52,273 nucleotides of DNA from an uncultured Veillonellaceae bacterium. Lineage in GTDB: Bacteria; Bacillota; Negativicutes; Selenomonadales; Selenomonadaceae. The translations under genes were made by a program, and so were the position numbers. The number at the start of each line of letters is the position of its first letter. The first letter of the stretch is position 1. Below, piece after piece: positions 34,226-43,050 of the stretch. The notes beneath the pieces were generated by a model. That model saw nothing but the letters and a program-made list of their open reading frames with translations. It was not told where the DNA came from and did not search any database. The stretch spans positions 1 through 52,273 of the forward strand of contig CAMFES010000005.1 in the NCBI GenBank assembly GCA_945949525.1. The letters are read 5' to 3'.

Positions 34226-34990
34226 CTACATATTGTATATATCCAGAATTTCTCTGGTGTAGCTGCCGTCAGCCTCGTGAACAATCAGCGGCAGCTCAGC
34301 CTTCATGCCTCCTGGCGCGGCTCCTGCCACCCCCTCGAGCAGCATGAGGTTGGAGGGCTTGTCAGGCTTGGGCTGAACCAGCTGCAGCCTCTTGACCTGT
34401 ATCTGGTTCTCCGCCATGGCCACAATGATTTCTCCCAGCCGCTCCGGCAGATGCACCATGGCAAACCGCCCCCGGAATCTGAGCAGGTATCTGGCCGCCC
34501 TGACCACATCCTGCAGTGTAGCCGTCACCTCATGCCGCGCCCTTGCCACCCCGTCCAGGCTGTTCAGCTGTCCCTGATTGACGGGACGATAGGGCGGATT
34601 GGCAATCACGCAGTCAAAGCTCTCCGGAGGGTAAAGCTCCCTGATGGTTCTGTAATCCCCCAGGGATACGTGAATTTTTTCCTGCAGGCCGTTCAGCTCC
34701 ACGTTGCGCTTTGCCAGCTCCGCCATGACAGGATTTATTTCCACGGCGTGAATCTCCTTCACCTCATCGGCAATGAGGAGGGGCATGACCCCTGTGCCTG
34801 TGCCCAGGTCAAAAACACGCCAATGCTTCTTGTAGCGTGGATAATGGGCCAGCAGCACCGCATCCAGCGAAAAGCAGAATTCCTTTTTGTTCTGAATAAT
34901 GCGGCGGCCGCTGCACAAAAGGTCATCCAGGCGCTCGTCAGGGGACAGCCTCGCCGCCACCTGTTCCCAGTCCTGCACAATATCAGCCAT
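34226..34990 (-). CDS. tRNA1(Val) (adenine-37-N6)-methyltransferase-like (YabB/TrmN6)
   Basis: A 254-residue Rossmann-fold methyltransferase. SAM-binding motif I is FDLGTGTGVMPLL (~60-72), motif II is AVEINPVM, and the catalytic NPPY motif for amino-group methylation is IANPPYRPV (~130). Its end carries KPDKPSNLMLLEG, as in TrmN6/YabB proteins. Start and the stop of ricT overlap as TGATG, so the two are translated together. The tRNA target is inferred from the family and the conserved position between ricT and rsmI. Confidence 0.9.
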   Translation of the reverse strand: MADIVQDWEQVAARLSPDERLDDLLCSGRRIIQNKKEFCFSLDAVLLAHYPRYKKHWRVFDLGTGTGVMPLLIADEVKEIHAVEINPVMAELAKRNVELNGLQEKIHVSLGDYRTIRELYPPESFDCVIANPPYRPVNQGQLNSLDGVARARHEVTATLQDVVRAARYLLRFRGRFAMVHLPERLGEIIVAMAENQIQVKRLQLVQPKPDKPSNLMLLEGVAGAAPGGMKAELPLIVHEADGSYTREILDIYNM

Positions 34991-35820
34991 CAGACCATGT
35001 CCTCGCTGTCCTTCTCGATGATATCCTCCCAGGAGGCCACGATGGTCTTGCGGTCATCCAGAAGAATCGTCGCGGAGCGGCGCTGCATGTTCAGATTGAT
35101 AACCTTGCCCTCTCCCTCAGCCGTAATGACCTTGCTGCCCTGGGCAGGCGGCTTTATCTTTCTGCGCTGCTTCTTGTTGCCGCAGTAGCAGTGATTCTCG
35201 TATTTCAGGCAGCACATGAGCCTGCCGCAGATGCCGGAAATCTTGGTAGGATTCAGGGAGAGGTTCTGCTCCTTGGCCATGCGGATGGACACAGGCTCAA
35301 ACTCCCCAAGGAAGCTGTGGCAGCAAAGAGGCCTGCCGCAGCAGCCGATGCCCCCCATCAGCTTGGCCTCATCCCGGACGCCAATCTGCCTAAGCTCGAT
35401 GCGGGTGCGGAAAATAGCCGCCAAATCCTTGACCAGCTCACGGAAATCAATGCGCCCGTCAGCGGTGAAATAGAAAATAATCTTGTTTACATCAAAGGTA
35501 TACTCCACATCCACCAGCTTCATAGGCAGGCCATGAGCTGCAATCTTTTCCTCGCAGATGCGGAAGGCATCGTCCCGGCGGCGCAGATTGTCCGCCACCT
35601 TGGCCTTGTCCGCCTCGGTGGCGATGCGCTGTACCTCCTTCAATGGCAGAACCACATCGCTGTCCGGCACCTCCCTGGGGCCGATGACCGCCGTACCGAA
35701 CTCAATGCCCCGGGCCGTTTCTACAATAACGTTATCATTCAGCTTGATGTCCAGCTTGCCCGGACTAAAATAATATATCTTCCCGGCCCGCTTGAAGCGA
35801 ACCCCTACTACTGTCTGCAT
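34990..35820 (-). CDS. ricT: PSP1-domain protein RicT/YaaT
   Basis: A 276-residue cytoplasmic protein with the PSP1 domain. In Bacillus RicT works with RicA and RicF, carries Fe-S clusters and guides RNase Y in mRNA processing. The cysteine set is clear: IGCCGRPLCCHSF (~157-170), GICGRLMCCLKYENHCYCG (~196-214). GGAGG lies 5 bases before the ATG. It is 18 bases after holB and overlaps the methyltransferase gene. RicA and RicF genes are not in the window. Confidence 0.94.
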   Translation of the reverse strand: MQTVVGVRFKRAGKIYYFSPGKLDIKLNDNVIVETARGIEFGTAVIGPREVPDSDVVLPLKEVQRIATEADKAKVADNLRRRDDAFRICEEKIAAHGLPMKLVDVEYTFDVNKIIFYFTADGRIDFRELVKDLAAIFRTRIELRQIGVRDEAKLMGGIGCCGRPLCCHSFLGEFEPVSIRMAKEQNLSLNPTKISGICGRLMCCLKYENHCYCGNKKQRRKIKPPAQGSKVITAEGEGKVINLNMQRRSATILLDDRKTIVASWEDIIEKDSEDMV

Positions 35821-35838
35821 TTATTCCTCCATATCTCA

Positions 35839-36843
35839 TTATGCAACTAAAGCATTTAACCTTATAAAAAAGCCCTCAAGGCAAAGCTGCAGGCTGACAT
35901 TGCTCCTCAGCCGCTTCTGATACTCCTGCACCAGCTTTAAAAGCTCCAGCAGGCGGGCTGGCGGATACCTGTCCAAAAGGGCTGTCAGCCTGTTCAGCTC
36001 CGACCTGTTGTACAGGGGCAGCTCACTGCCGCTGTACAGCACCAGCAAATCACGGTATATCATGGCAACAAAGCCCAGCCACTGAATCAGCTGCTCACGG
36101 CTGCAGCCGGACAGCTCCTTGGCCAGCTGCAAAAGCTCCTCCACGGACAGCCTGCCGCTCCTTTCGGTCAGGGTCAGGGCCTGCCGGTGCAGCTCCTGCA
36201 CCTCCGGCTCCCGCAGGGACATGGCCCTGGCGGCACTGCCGTCGGCTATATCCGCCAGCCGCCCGGCCTCCGCCTCCTGCAGTCCCTGACGGCAGAGAAC
36301 CTCCTGCAGCTCATCATGCTGCAGAACACCGAACTCCACCCGCATACAGCGGGAAACAATCGTATCCAGAAGAGCCGCCGGGGCACTGGTCAGCAGCATG
36401 AACACCGCCTGTCCCGCCGGTTCCTCAATGGTCTTCAGCAGGCAGTTGGCTGCCGCCTCGTTCATCTTTTCAGCCTCGTGGATGATGACCACCCTGCGCT
36501 GTGACAAAAGTGGCACTCTGGCAATTCCCGCCTGCAGCTCCCTGACCGCCTCAATCTTGATGCTTTTGGCTGCCTTGCCGGAGCTTTCCGGCCGGAGCTG
36601 GAAATAATCGGGATGGCTGCCCCCCGCCAAAGCATGGCAGGCGGGGCAGCGGCCGCAGTGCTGCCCCGCTGATGGCTCATGGCACAACAAAACAGCTGCC
36701 AGTGCCTCCGCAGTCATGGCCTTTCCCACTCCCTCCGCACCGCAAAATAGCATGGCATGAGGTATGCGGTCCTCCATCTGCAGGGTCTGCAGCCGTTTTA
36801 TCAGTTCGCTGTGTCCGACAATATTCTTCCACTGTGTGTTCAT
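35839..36843 (-). CDS. holB: DNA polymerase III delta' subunit
   Basis: A 334-residue clamp-loader ATPase-like subunit. Visible are the delta'-type N-terminus (IVGHSELIKRLQTL), the modified P-loop GAEGVGKAMTAEAL, the zinc module HCGRCPACHALAGGSHPD (~64-80), the inactive Walker B region VVIIHEAEKMNEAAANCLLKTIEEP and the SRC motif (TIVSRCMRVEF), which serves as the arginine finger for its neighbour. The C-terminal domain is divergent, as usual. Start ATG 36843 shares one base with the yaaR stop (TGATG). Confidence 0.93.
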   Translation of the reverse strand: MNTQWKNIVGHSELIKRLQTLQMEDRIPHAMLFCGAEGVGKAMTAEALAAVLLCHEPSAGQHCGRCPACHALAGGSHPDYFQLRPESSGKAAKSIKIEAVRELQAGIARVPLLSQRRVVIIHEAEKMNEAAANCLLKTIEEPAGQAVFMLLTSAPAALLDTIVSRCMRVEFGVLQHDELQEVLCRQGLQEAEAGRLADIADGSAARAMSLREPEVQELHRQALTLTERSGRLSVEELLQLAKELSGCSREQLIQWLGFVAMIYRDLLVLYSGSELPLYNRSELNRLTALLDRYPPARLLELLKLVQEYQKRLRSNVSLQLCLEGFFIRLNALVA

Positions 36844-37289
36844 CACATATACAAATCCACCAGCATGCCGCGGATAGCGTCATGGCTGGCCACAATATCC
36901 AGCTGCTTTGTCTGCCCCAGCCGTATTTTCTCCGCCATGCTTTCCAGTTCCCTGTCGATTTTTCTCACGGTGGTGTACACCTTCTGGCGCCCCATGCGGT
37001 CCCAGCCCGCCTGGGTGTTGACTGCATACATCTGGGAAACCACGGTGCCTACAAAATTTTTAATCAGGCTGCGGTAGGACTTCAATTCATCATAGGTAGG
37101 CGTGTTGGTCAGCTTCTGCCCCTGTGCGTCAATCTCCTCCAGCATCTGCTGCAGCTGCTCACGGGTCATGCTGTCCTGCTGATCCTCCAGCTCCGAGGCA
37201 AAATCCGAATCAAGGGATGCCGCCCTGTGCCCCGTTTCCGGACTGCGGGCAGCCAGCGTCGGCCTGGCCCCTAAACCATCTATCTTCAT
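36843..37289 (-). CDS. yaaR: YaaR family (DUF327) protein
   Basis: A 148-residue helical protein of the DUF327/YaaR family of unknown role. The conserved part is LLEEIDAQG-like (QQMLEEIDAQGQKLTNTPTY) followed by YRSLIKNFVGTVVSQMYAV, RKVYTTVRKIDRELE-like and LGQTKQLDIVASHDAIRGMLVDL. The start at 37289 has GGGGG 5-6 bases upstream; ATG 37301 has no site. It is the first gene of the minus-strand block with holB, ricT, yabB-like and rsmI. tmk and yaaQ, which precede it in Bacillus, are missing here. Divergent from serA. Confidence 0.88.
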   Translation of the reverse strand: MKIDGLGARPTLAARSPETGHRAASLDSDFASELEDQQDSMTREQLQQMLEEIDAQGQKLTNTPTYDELKSYRSLIKNFVGTVVSQMYAVNTQAGWDRMGRQKVYTTVRKIDRELESMAEKIRLGQTKQLDIVASHDAIRGMLVDLYM

Positions 37290-37406
37290 AAAAACCCCCA
37301 TCGTCTAAAACACTCTACAATAATCTAACCTAAATTATAGTAGTTTTTTTGCCGAAGTGCAATTCATAAAGGAAAAAAGTAAAATGCGTATTTCTGAAAA
37401 ATACAC

Positions 37407-37435
37407 TTGACTTTTCGTGAAGTATAACATATAAT
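37407..37435 (+). promoter_or_regulatory. promoter of the T-box-serA-serC unit
   Basis: TTGACT (37407-37412) and TATAAT (37430-37435) are exactly 17 bases apart, placing the transcript start just before the T-box stem I. Confidence 0.88.
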
Positions 37436-37441
37436 GCCTTT

Positions 37442-37697
37442 ATCGCGATGAAATACAAAAATATCCTAACTCGATGAAGAGGAAAAGGCTGTGTTTTCGA
37501 TGCCAGAGAGCCGGCGGCTGGTGTGAGCCGGTGTGAGAAGGGCAGCTGTCCGCCTCGGAGGGGCCGACGATGAGCCGGACGGGTCAGCCCGATACAGCGA
37601 GCTGGAGTTGCGCCACCAGCAGGCGGCGTGATTTGGGTGGTACCGTGGAGTATATTGCTTCACCCCAATGCGGGGTGGAGCTATTTTTATTTTTAGG
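37442..37697 (+). promoter_or_regulatory. T-box leader, probably serine-specific
   Basis: The T-box sequence GGGTGGTACCGTGG (37635-37648) sits 3' of a long structured leader with the stem I landmarks AGAGAGCCGG and TGTGAGCCGG. The terminator GCTTCACCCC / GGGGTGGAGC (37657-37666 with 37672-37681), followed by TTTTTATTTTT, competes with the antiterminator that contains the T-box. In the internal loop of stem I, between GAGG and CCTC, the 3' side reads CTGTCCG, so the specifier is probably TCC (Ser). Uncharged tRNA-Ser would then switch on serA-serC. Confidence 0.9.
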
Positions 37698-37707
37698 AGG
37701 ACTAAGG

Positions 37708-39291
37708 ATGAAGGTTTTAATTGCAGATGGCGTTTCCCAGATGGCGGTAGACATTTTGAAGGATGAATTTGAGTGCGATGTAAGGGACAAGCTGCCGGCC
37801 GAAGAGCTTTTGGCTATTATCCCTGATTATGATGCGCTGATTGTGCGCTCTGCCTCCAAGGTTACAGCCGAGGTTATTGCGGCTGCCAAGAATCTGAAGA
37901 TTATCGGCCGTGCCGGTGTGGGCGTGGACAACATTGACGTTGCCGCCGCCACCGACAAGGGCATTATCGTTATCAACTCCCCTGGCGGCAACACCATCGC
38001 CGCCACCGAGCACACCTGTGCCATGATGATGTCCATGGCACGTCATATCCCGATTGCCAACGAAACCCTCCAGAAGGGCGAGTGGAACCGCAAGAAGTAC
38101 ACCGGCGTTGAGCTGAAGGGCAAGACCCTGGGCGTTATCGGCATGGGGCGTATCGGCAGCGGCGTGGCAAAGCGCGCCCTGGCCTTTGATATGAAGGTTA
38201 TCGGCTATGACCCGTACATCAACGAGGAGCGCTGCAAGGACATGGGCGTGACTGTAGGCACCTTTGACGAGGTAGTGGAGAAGTCCGACTTCATCACCGT
38301 ACACATGCCTCTCACCGACACCACCCGCGATATGATCAACAAGGATGTCATGGCCCGCATGAAAAAGGGCGTGCGCCTGGTAAACTGCGCCCGCGGCGGC
38401 ATCATCAACGAGGCTGACCTCCGTGAAGCTGTGCTGTCCGGCCAGGTGGCTGGTGCAGCTGTGGATGTATTCACCAGCGAGCCTATTCCTGCCGACCATC
38501 CTCTGCTGGGGGTTCCTGGTATCTATGTAACCCCACATCTGGGCGCCTCTACTGTTGAGGCACAGATCGGTGTTGCCGTGGATGTGGCACAGGGCATCAA
38601 GGCCGCCCTCAACGGTGAGCCTGTCATGACCGCTGTAAACATGGCACCTGTTTCCAAGCAGGTTATGAACGTCATCACCCCTTACTTCGAGCTGGCGGAG
38701 CGCCTGGGCTGTGCGGTACGCGCCCTGGCTGACGGCGCCATCAAGAAGCTGGAAATCACCTACAACGGCGAGATTGCCGACGTGAACACCAAGATGGTCA
38801 CCACAGCCGTTATCAAGGGCATGCTGGATTCCGAGATGGAAAAGACCGTCAACTATGTCAACGCACCTGGTCTTGCCAAGGAGCGTGGCCTGAAGGTCAA
38901 CGAAATCAAGGACAAGGATACAGAGCGCTTTGCCAACATCATCACCGTTACCGCCTACTCCGGTGACAAGTCCGTCAGCGTACAGGGCACCCTCTTCGGT
39001 GACAAGGGACGCATCATCAAGATTGACGACAACCGCGTTGACCTGGCACCGCAGGACTGCATCCTCATCTGCCCACACATCAACCGCCCGGGCGTTATCG
39101 GCCAGGTAGGCTCCATCATGGGAGCTGCCGGCGTGAACATCTCCGGCATGCAGGTGGGCACCACCAGCGTAGAGGGCACCAGCCTGATGATTCTCACTTT
39201 GGACAAGGATGTACCAAAGGATGTTATCAAGCTGATTACCTCCATGGACGGCATTTTCGGCGCCAAGGTTATCGTATTTGATGCCAACTGA
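37708..39291 (+). CDS. serA: D-3-phosphoglycerate dehydrogenase
   Basis: A 527-residue enzyme that starts serine synthesis by oxidising 3-phosphoglycerate with NAD. Long-form type: catalytic domain ([19 protein letters not shown]), NAD-binding [17 protein letters not shown] (GxGxxG, ~145-160), catalytic Arg in [10 protein letters not shown] (~235), Glu, and His in TPHLGAST (~282). An ASB domain and a C-terminal ACT domain ([20 protein letters not shown], ~452) follow, the latter for feedback control by serine. AGGAGG lies 7 bases before the ATG and the T-box terminator just upstream; the open frame reaching back to 37570 overlaps the T-box and is not used. Confidence 0.97.
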   Translation: MKVLIADGVSQMAVDILKDEFECDVRDKLPAEELLAIIPDYDALIVRSASKVTAEVIAAAKNLKIIGRAGVGVDNIDVAAATDKGIIVINSPGGNTIAATEHTCAMMMSMARHIPIANETLQKGEWNRKKYTGVELKGKTLGVIGMGRIGSGVAKRALAFDMKVIGYDPYINEERCKDMGVTVGTFDEVVEKSDFITVHMPLTDTTRDMINKDVMARMKKGVRLVNCARGGIINEADLREAVLSGQVAGAAVDVFTSEPIPADHPLLGVPGIYVTPHLGASTVEAQIGVAVDVAQGIKAALNGEPVMTAVNMAPVSKQVMNVITPYFELAERLGCAVRALADGAIKKLEITYNGEIADVNTKMVTTAVIKGMLDSEMEKTVNYVNAPGLAKERGLKVNEIKDKDTERFANIITVTAYSGDKSVSVQGTLFGDKGRIIKIDDNRVDLAPQDCILICPHINRPGVIGQVGSIMGAAGVNISGMQVGTTSVEGTSLMILTLDKDVPKDVIKLITSMDGIFGAKVIVFDAN

Positions 39292-39376
39292 GCTTGACCA
39301 CATATAACCGCATATAAATAAATGCATATAGCTTGCAATACAATTAGTATAAGATGATATTTAGGAGGTTTTCATT

Positions 39377-40468
39377 TTGGAAGCAAATCGTATTTATAAC
39401 TTTAACCCTGGTCCTTCCATGCTGCCGTTGGAGGTGTTGAAGGAGGCACAGGCAGAATTCCTGAATTTCCAGAACACCGGCATGTCCATTCTGGAAATCA
39501 GCCACCGTGCCAAGGCTTATGACGAGGTTCACAATCAGGCCAAGGCCGACATCCTTGAACTGATGGGGCTGGGGGATGACTACGAGGTGCTGTTCGTGCA
39601 GGGCGGCGCCAGCATGCAGTTTGACATGGTTGCCCTGAACTTTGCCTCTGCAGAAAAGCGCGGCAACTACGTTCTCTCCGGCAGCTTTGCCAGCAAGGCC
39701 TACAAGGAGGCTGAAATCCTGGGCCGCGGCTATGTGGCCGCCTCCAGCAAGGATGTAAACTTCAAGCACATCCCGACTCAGGAGGAAATCAAGCTCAGCG
39801 ATGATGCCGCCTACCTCCATGTCTGCTACAACAACACCATCTTCGGCACCGAGTACCACTACATCCCGGAAACCGGCGATGTGCCTCTGATTGCCGATAT
39901 GTCCTCCGATATTCTGTCCCGTCCGCTGGATTTCTCCAAGTTCAGCCTGATTTATGCCGGTGTGCAGAAGAATCTGGGGCCTGCCGGTGTGGCACTGGTG
40001 GTAGCAAGGCGCTCCATGCTGGAGAAGAGCCCTGCCGACCTGCCGACCATGCTGCGCTATGACACCTACTACAGCAAGAACTCCCTCTACAACACCCCGC
40101 CAGCCTTCGGCATCTACATGGTAGGCAAGGTTGCCAAGTGGATTAAGGCACAGGGCGGCCTGGAGGCTATGGCTGAGCGCAACAGGAAGAAGGCGGCTCT
40201 GGTCTATGATGCCATCGACAACAGCAACGGCTTCTATGCTGGTCATGCTGACAAGGACAGCCGTTCCTTCATGAACGTTACCTTCCGCCTGCCTAGCGAG
40301 GAGCTGGAGAAAAAGTTCGTTGCCGAGGCTCTTGAGAACCAGCTGGGCGGCGTAAAGGGTCACCGCTCCGTAGGCGGCATGCGCGCCTCCATCTACAACG
40401 CCATGCCTTATGAGGGATGCGAGAAGCTGGCTGACTTCATGGAGAAGTTCCGCAAGGCCAACGCCTAA
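39377..40468 (+). CDS. serC: phosphoserine aminotransferase
   Basis: A 363-residue class V PLP-dependent aminotransferase for the second serine-synthesis step (glutamate and 3-phosphohydroxypyruvate to phosphoserine). Family marks: YNFNPGPSMLPLEVL at the start, FVQGGASMQFDMV, NNTIFGTEY, ADMSSDILSRP and the PLP lysine in YAGVQKNLGPAG (~195). The end GGMRASIYNAMPYEG is diagnostic. The start is TTG at 39377, with AGGAGG 8 bases upstream. It follows serA by 85 bases without a terminator, so the T-box should control both. No serB is seen. Confidence 0.96.
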   Translation: MEANRIYNFNPGPSMLPLEVLKEAQAEFLNFQNTGMSILEISHRAKAYDEVHNQAKADILELMGLGDDYEVLFVQGGASMQFDMVALNFASAEKRGNYVLSGSFASKAYKEAEILGRGYVAASSKDVNFKHIPTQEEIKLSDDAAYLHVCYNNTIFGTEYHYIPETGDVPLIADMSSDILSRPLDFSKFSLIYAGVQKNLGPAGVALVVARRSMLEKSPADLPTMLRYDTYYSKNSLYNTPPAFGIYMVGKVAKWIKAQGGLEAMAERNRKKAALVYDAIDNSNGFYAGHADKDSRSFMNVTFRLPSEELEKKFVAEALENQLGGVKGHRSVGGMRASIYNAMPYEGCEKLADFMEKFRKANA

Positions 40469-40500
40469 GCCCTGACAAGATTATAAGCAAATTATAAGCA

Positions 40501-40548
40501 AACAAAAAATGTGGGTCTGCACCGGGCAGGCTCACATTTTTTGTTGTT
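40501..40548. terminator. bidirectional terminator between serC and the DUF4127 gene
   Basis: AACAAAAAATGTG...GTCTGC pairs with GCAGGC...CACATTTTTTGTT around a small loop (40501-40520 with 40527-40546). Both strands end the GC stem with six T, so it serves serC and the convergent minus-strand run. Confidence 0.92.
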
Positions 40549-40572
40549 TCTATGAAAACATTGTATTCAGGC

Positions 40573-42210
40573 TCAGAACTGCGGATAGCATTCAAACAGC
40601 CTGTTCCAGGGCATAGTCACCTTTATCTGCTTGATATCCACAAACTGCGGCAGGTTCCATCTGGCAAAGGTCTGCAGGCGCAGTGTAGCCGAGGCCTCGG
40701 TCTGGGCCCGCTTTTCGTTGAGATTGCCGCCGCTGCCATTTCCCTTGAAATAGCCAAGGGTGGCAGAAAGGTTCTGACGCACGTTGGCCTGATAGCCCCA
40801 GTCCTCCAGATACCTGGTATACAAAAGGCGCTTGCGGCTTTCATCCGACATCCGCGGCATCAGCATTCCCTGCCCCAGCACGAAGCCGGTGCTGTTGGTA
40901 GGGGTGTTCCAGCCGGAGTAGGCCTGCAGCCTGAACAGCAGCTTTTTGTCCCTGAGAGCGGCCATCAGGGCATTGTCCGAGCCGTTGGCAAAGGCTATGT
41001 CGGCAATTCCCACAGGGCGCCCCTCCGCCAGCTCCTCTTCCACCATGCCCATGAAATATTTGGTAGAAAACCTGCTTTTCTCCGTATTCTCGGCATCATT
41101 GGCCTCATAGGTTTCCCCGTTGGGATTGGTGTTCACCAGCAGCACCAAATCCGCCCTGGAAGGCGTGGTCACGTACACACCTCCGGCCATGATTACATGG
41201 GAGCGGATGGTTCTGTCGATGGCCTCGTCAGAATATGATGGCACAACCCGCGCTCCTTCACCTATGTTGTAGCGCACATGAACAAAGGGCATCACAGACT
41301 CCAGGTCATTGACGGCCCTGGTCAGAAGAAGCATGCCAAACTCATCTATACCGGCCATGTTGTTGAACCGCGTCCTGCCCAGCTCCTTGCCATATTCGCT
41401 GAGCCAGCGGCTCTCCCTGTGGGTCTGGGAATAGGGCGCATTATCATCACGCCCCAGGCAGAAGTAGGAAAAGGTGCCCGACTTTGCCAAATCAATCATG
41501 GCCTTGTTGACGGCCAGATTCTTGTTGCGGCGGCTCATCCAGTCATCGATGGCCTCCTGGGGCAGAAACTCCGTCAGAAACTTCAGCTCCTTCTTTTCCC
41601 GCTTGGTCAGGCCCTCTACCTCTTCCTTGTCCTTCAGGGCCGTGTAGCGGAAAATATCTGTGCCGTAGCTGAAATAATAACCCGGCTCCTCACTGCCTGA
41701 TGCCTCACCGGTACGCGGTGTCCTCATAATCGAGGAAAAAACATACATGGGTACCTTGGGATGGGAATCCTTGAACTCCTGGAACCTCTTCACCCGCTCC
41801 AGAAGGGTATTCTGGGCGATATGATGCTTTCTTGAGCCCACCAGGCTGCCGTAAATCATGGAATCCCCGGATATCACCACGGCCTTGATGCCTGGCAGGG
41901 GCTTGTATGGCGGCTTCTTGTCCTTTTTGTGGGGCACGGTGGTATTGTCCTCCAGCCACTGCCACAGCTTGTCCGCATCCCCTATATTGTTCTTGCTGCC
42001 CAAAAGCTCATCCGGCGGCACCACCACCTTGTAGCCCAGCTGACGTATGGTGTCAGCCGTTTCCACATCGGAAATCGGCCTGTTGTCGTGGGGGATATAC
42101 ACGATTGTTCCTTTGTCCCTCGGCGCTTCCTTCTTCTTGGCTGCGGCCATTCCGCTGCAGGCCGTCAAAAAAAGCACCAGGCACAGCAGCAGCACTGCTA
42201 TCTTTTTCAT
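40573..42210 (-). CDS. DUF4127 family lipoprotein
   Basis: The 545-residue protein has a lipoprotein signal peptide (MKKIAVLLLCLVLFLTACSG, lipobox LTAC with Cys18). The mature part matches the DUF4127 family by IVYIPHDNRPIS near the start, VVISGDSMIYGSLVGSR, FSSIMRTPRTG, GRDDNAPYSQTHRE, AGIDEFGMLLLTRA and NTPTNSTGF. Its function is unknown; Asp/His-rich motifs suggest a metal-dependent enzyme. It overlaps the previous gene by ATGA. It is the last gene of the minus-strand run 46408-40573. Confidence 0.87.
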   Translation of the reverse strand: MKKIAVLLLCLVLFLTACSGMAAAKKKEAPRDKGTIVYIPHDNRPISDVETADTIRQLGYKVVVPPDELLGSKNNIGDADKLWQWLEDNTTVPHKKDKKPPYKPLPGIKAVVISGDSMIYGSLVGSRKHHIAQNTLLERVKRFQEFKDSHPKVPMYVFSSIMRTPRTGEASGSEEPGYYFSYGTDIFRYTALKDKEEVEGLTKREKKELKFLTEFLPQEAIDDWMSRRNKNLAVNKAMIDLAKSGTFSYFCLGRDDNAPYSQTHRESRWLSEYGKELGRTRFNNMAGIDEFGMLLLTRAVNDLESVMPFVHVRYNIGEGARVVPSYSDEAIDRTIRSHVIMAGGVYVTTPSRADLVLLVNTNPNGETYEANDAENTEKSRFSTKYFMGMVEEELAEGRPVGIADIAFANGSDNALMAALRDKKLLFRLQAYSGWNTPTNSTGFVLGQGMLMPRMSDESRKRLLYTRYLEDWGYQANVRQNLSATLGYFKGNGSGGNLNEKRAQTEASATLRLQTFARWNLPQFVDIKQIKVTMPWNRLFECYPQF

Positions 42211-42998
42211 TTGGCTTCATTTACCTCCTGTGTATTGCGGCGAAGCAGCAAATCCAGAGCTGCCACCTGAATCTCCTGGGGAATGTTCAGCCTCGTTTCA
42301 AACATGATATAGCCATCATGGGGCACGGCATTTTTTATCTCCAGCATATCCAGAAGCCTGTAGCCCTTGATTTGTGCTTCTGCCAGTTCCGACTGCTCCA
42401 GGGCCTTCCTGCAGTCCACCGTAATATAATTGCCCTTGACCGTGGTGGGCAGGCTTTCGCCCAAATCAAATTTGCCAAACAACTTCTGAGCCATGGACAT
42501 GGAAATACGTGAAAAGAACCACGAGGCAAGCCCATGGTCCTTCAATGCTCTCTCCTTGACGCGATAGGTTACGTGGGAATCCTCTGTGTTATGCACAAAC
42601 TCCTCAATGGTGCCGGAGAACTCCAGCCTGCCCATCTTCCTTGTGTTGGCAAAAATCTCCAGCCTGCCGTTTTCCCTGGAGGTCAGGCGCAGCTCCGTCA
42701 CCGGCAGCTCCACAGCCTTCCCGGCCTCCGTACTTTTCATATTTTCCGTGTTTTCTGCATCTGCCGGATTTTCTGTCACTTCCGCATTTTCCGGATTTGC
42801 CAGCAGCCTCTCGGCAATGGCCTCATTGATTACCGAATCCGGCACGGAAACCTTGCCCTGCATGATTTCCCGCAGTGTTTCATTGCTCCACGTATGCTGT
42901 ATTATCTTCCAGGCCGGCTGATAATCCTCTACAGCCTCCGAGATGCTTTCCGCGCTGATGCCCGGAAAATACTCGGCTATAATTGCCGGCATATCCAT
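42207..42998 (-). CDS. uncharacterised protein
   Basis: I do not recognise this 263-residue protein. It has no signal peptide or membrane helix. Residues ~67-95 form a low-complexity Asn/Glu/Ala stretch (NPENAEVTENPADAENTENM). The rest is mixed alpha/beta with VTELRLTSRENGRLEIFAN, TYRVKERALKDHG and ITVDCRKALEQSELAEAQIKG. The last may be a lipid- or ligand-binding beta sheet, but that is a guess. AGGTGA precedes the ATG. Its stop overlaps the DUF4127 start, so the two are coupled and may work together. Confidence 0.75.
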   Translation of the reverse strand: MDMPAIIAEYFPGISAESISEAVEDYQPAWKIIQHTWSNETLREIMQGKVSVPDSVINEAIAERLLANPENAEVTENPADAENTENMKSTEAGKAVELPVTELRLTSRENGRLEIFANTRKMGRLEFSGTIEEFVHNTEDSHVTYRVKERALKDHGLASWFFSRISMSMAQKLFGKFDLGESLPTTVKGNYITVDCRKALEQSELAEAQIKGYRLLDMLEIKNAVPHDGYIMFETRLNIPQEIQVAALDLLLRRNTQEVNEAK

Positions 42999-43050
42999 AA
43001 TTCATCACCTGTCCCATACTATCCTGCTAATGCCCGTCAACACCTGTCCG

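Noticed and set aside
37717-39327. 536-residue minus-strand open frame opposite serA
   Set aside because: It mirrors serA along its length, has no family motifs and is rich in His/Asn/Gly, as expected for a shadow.
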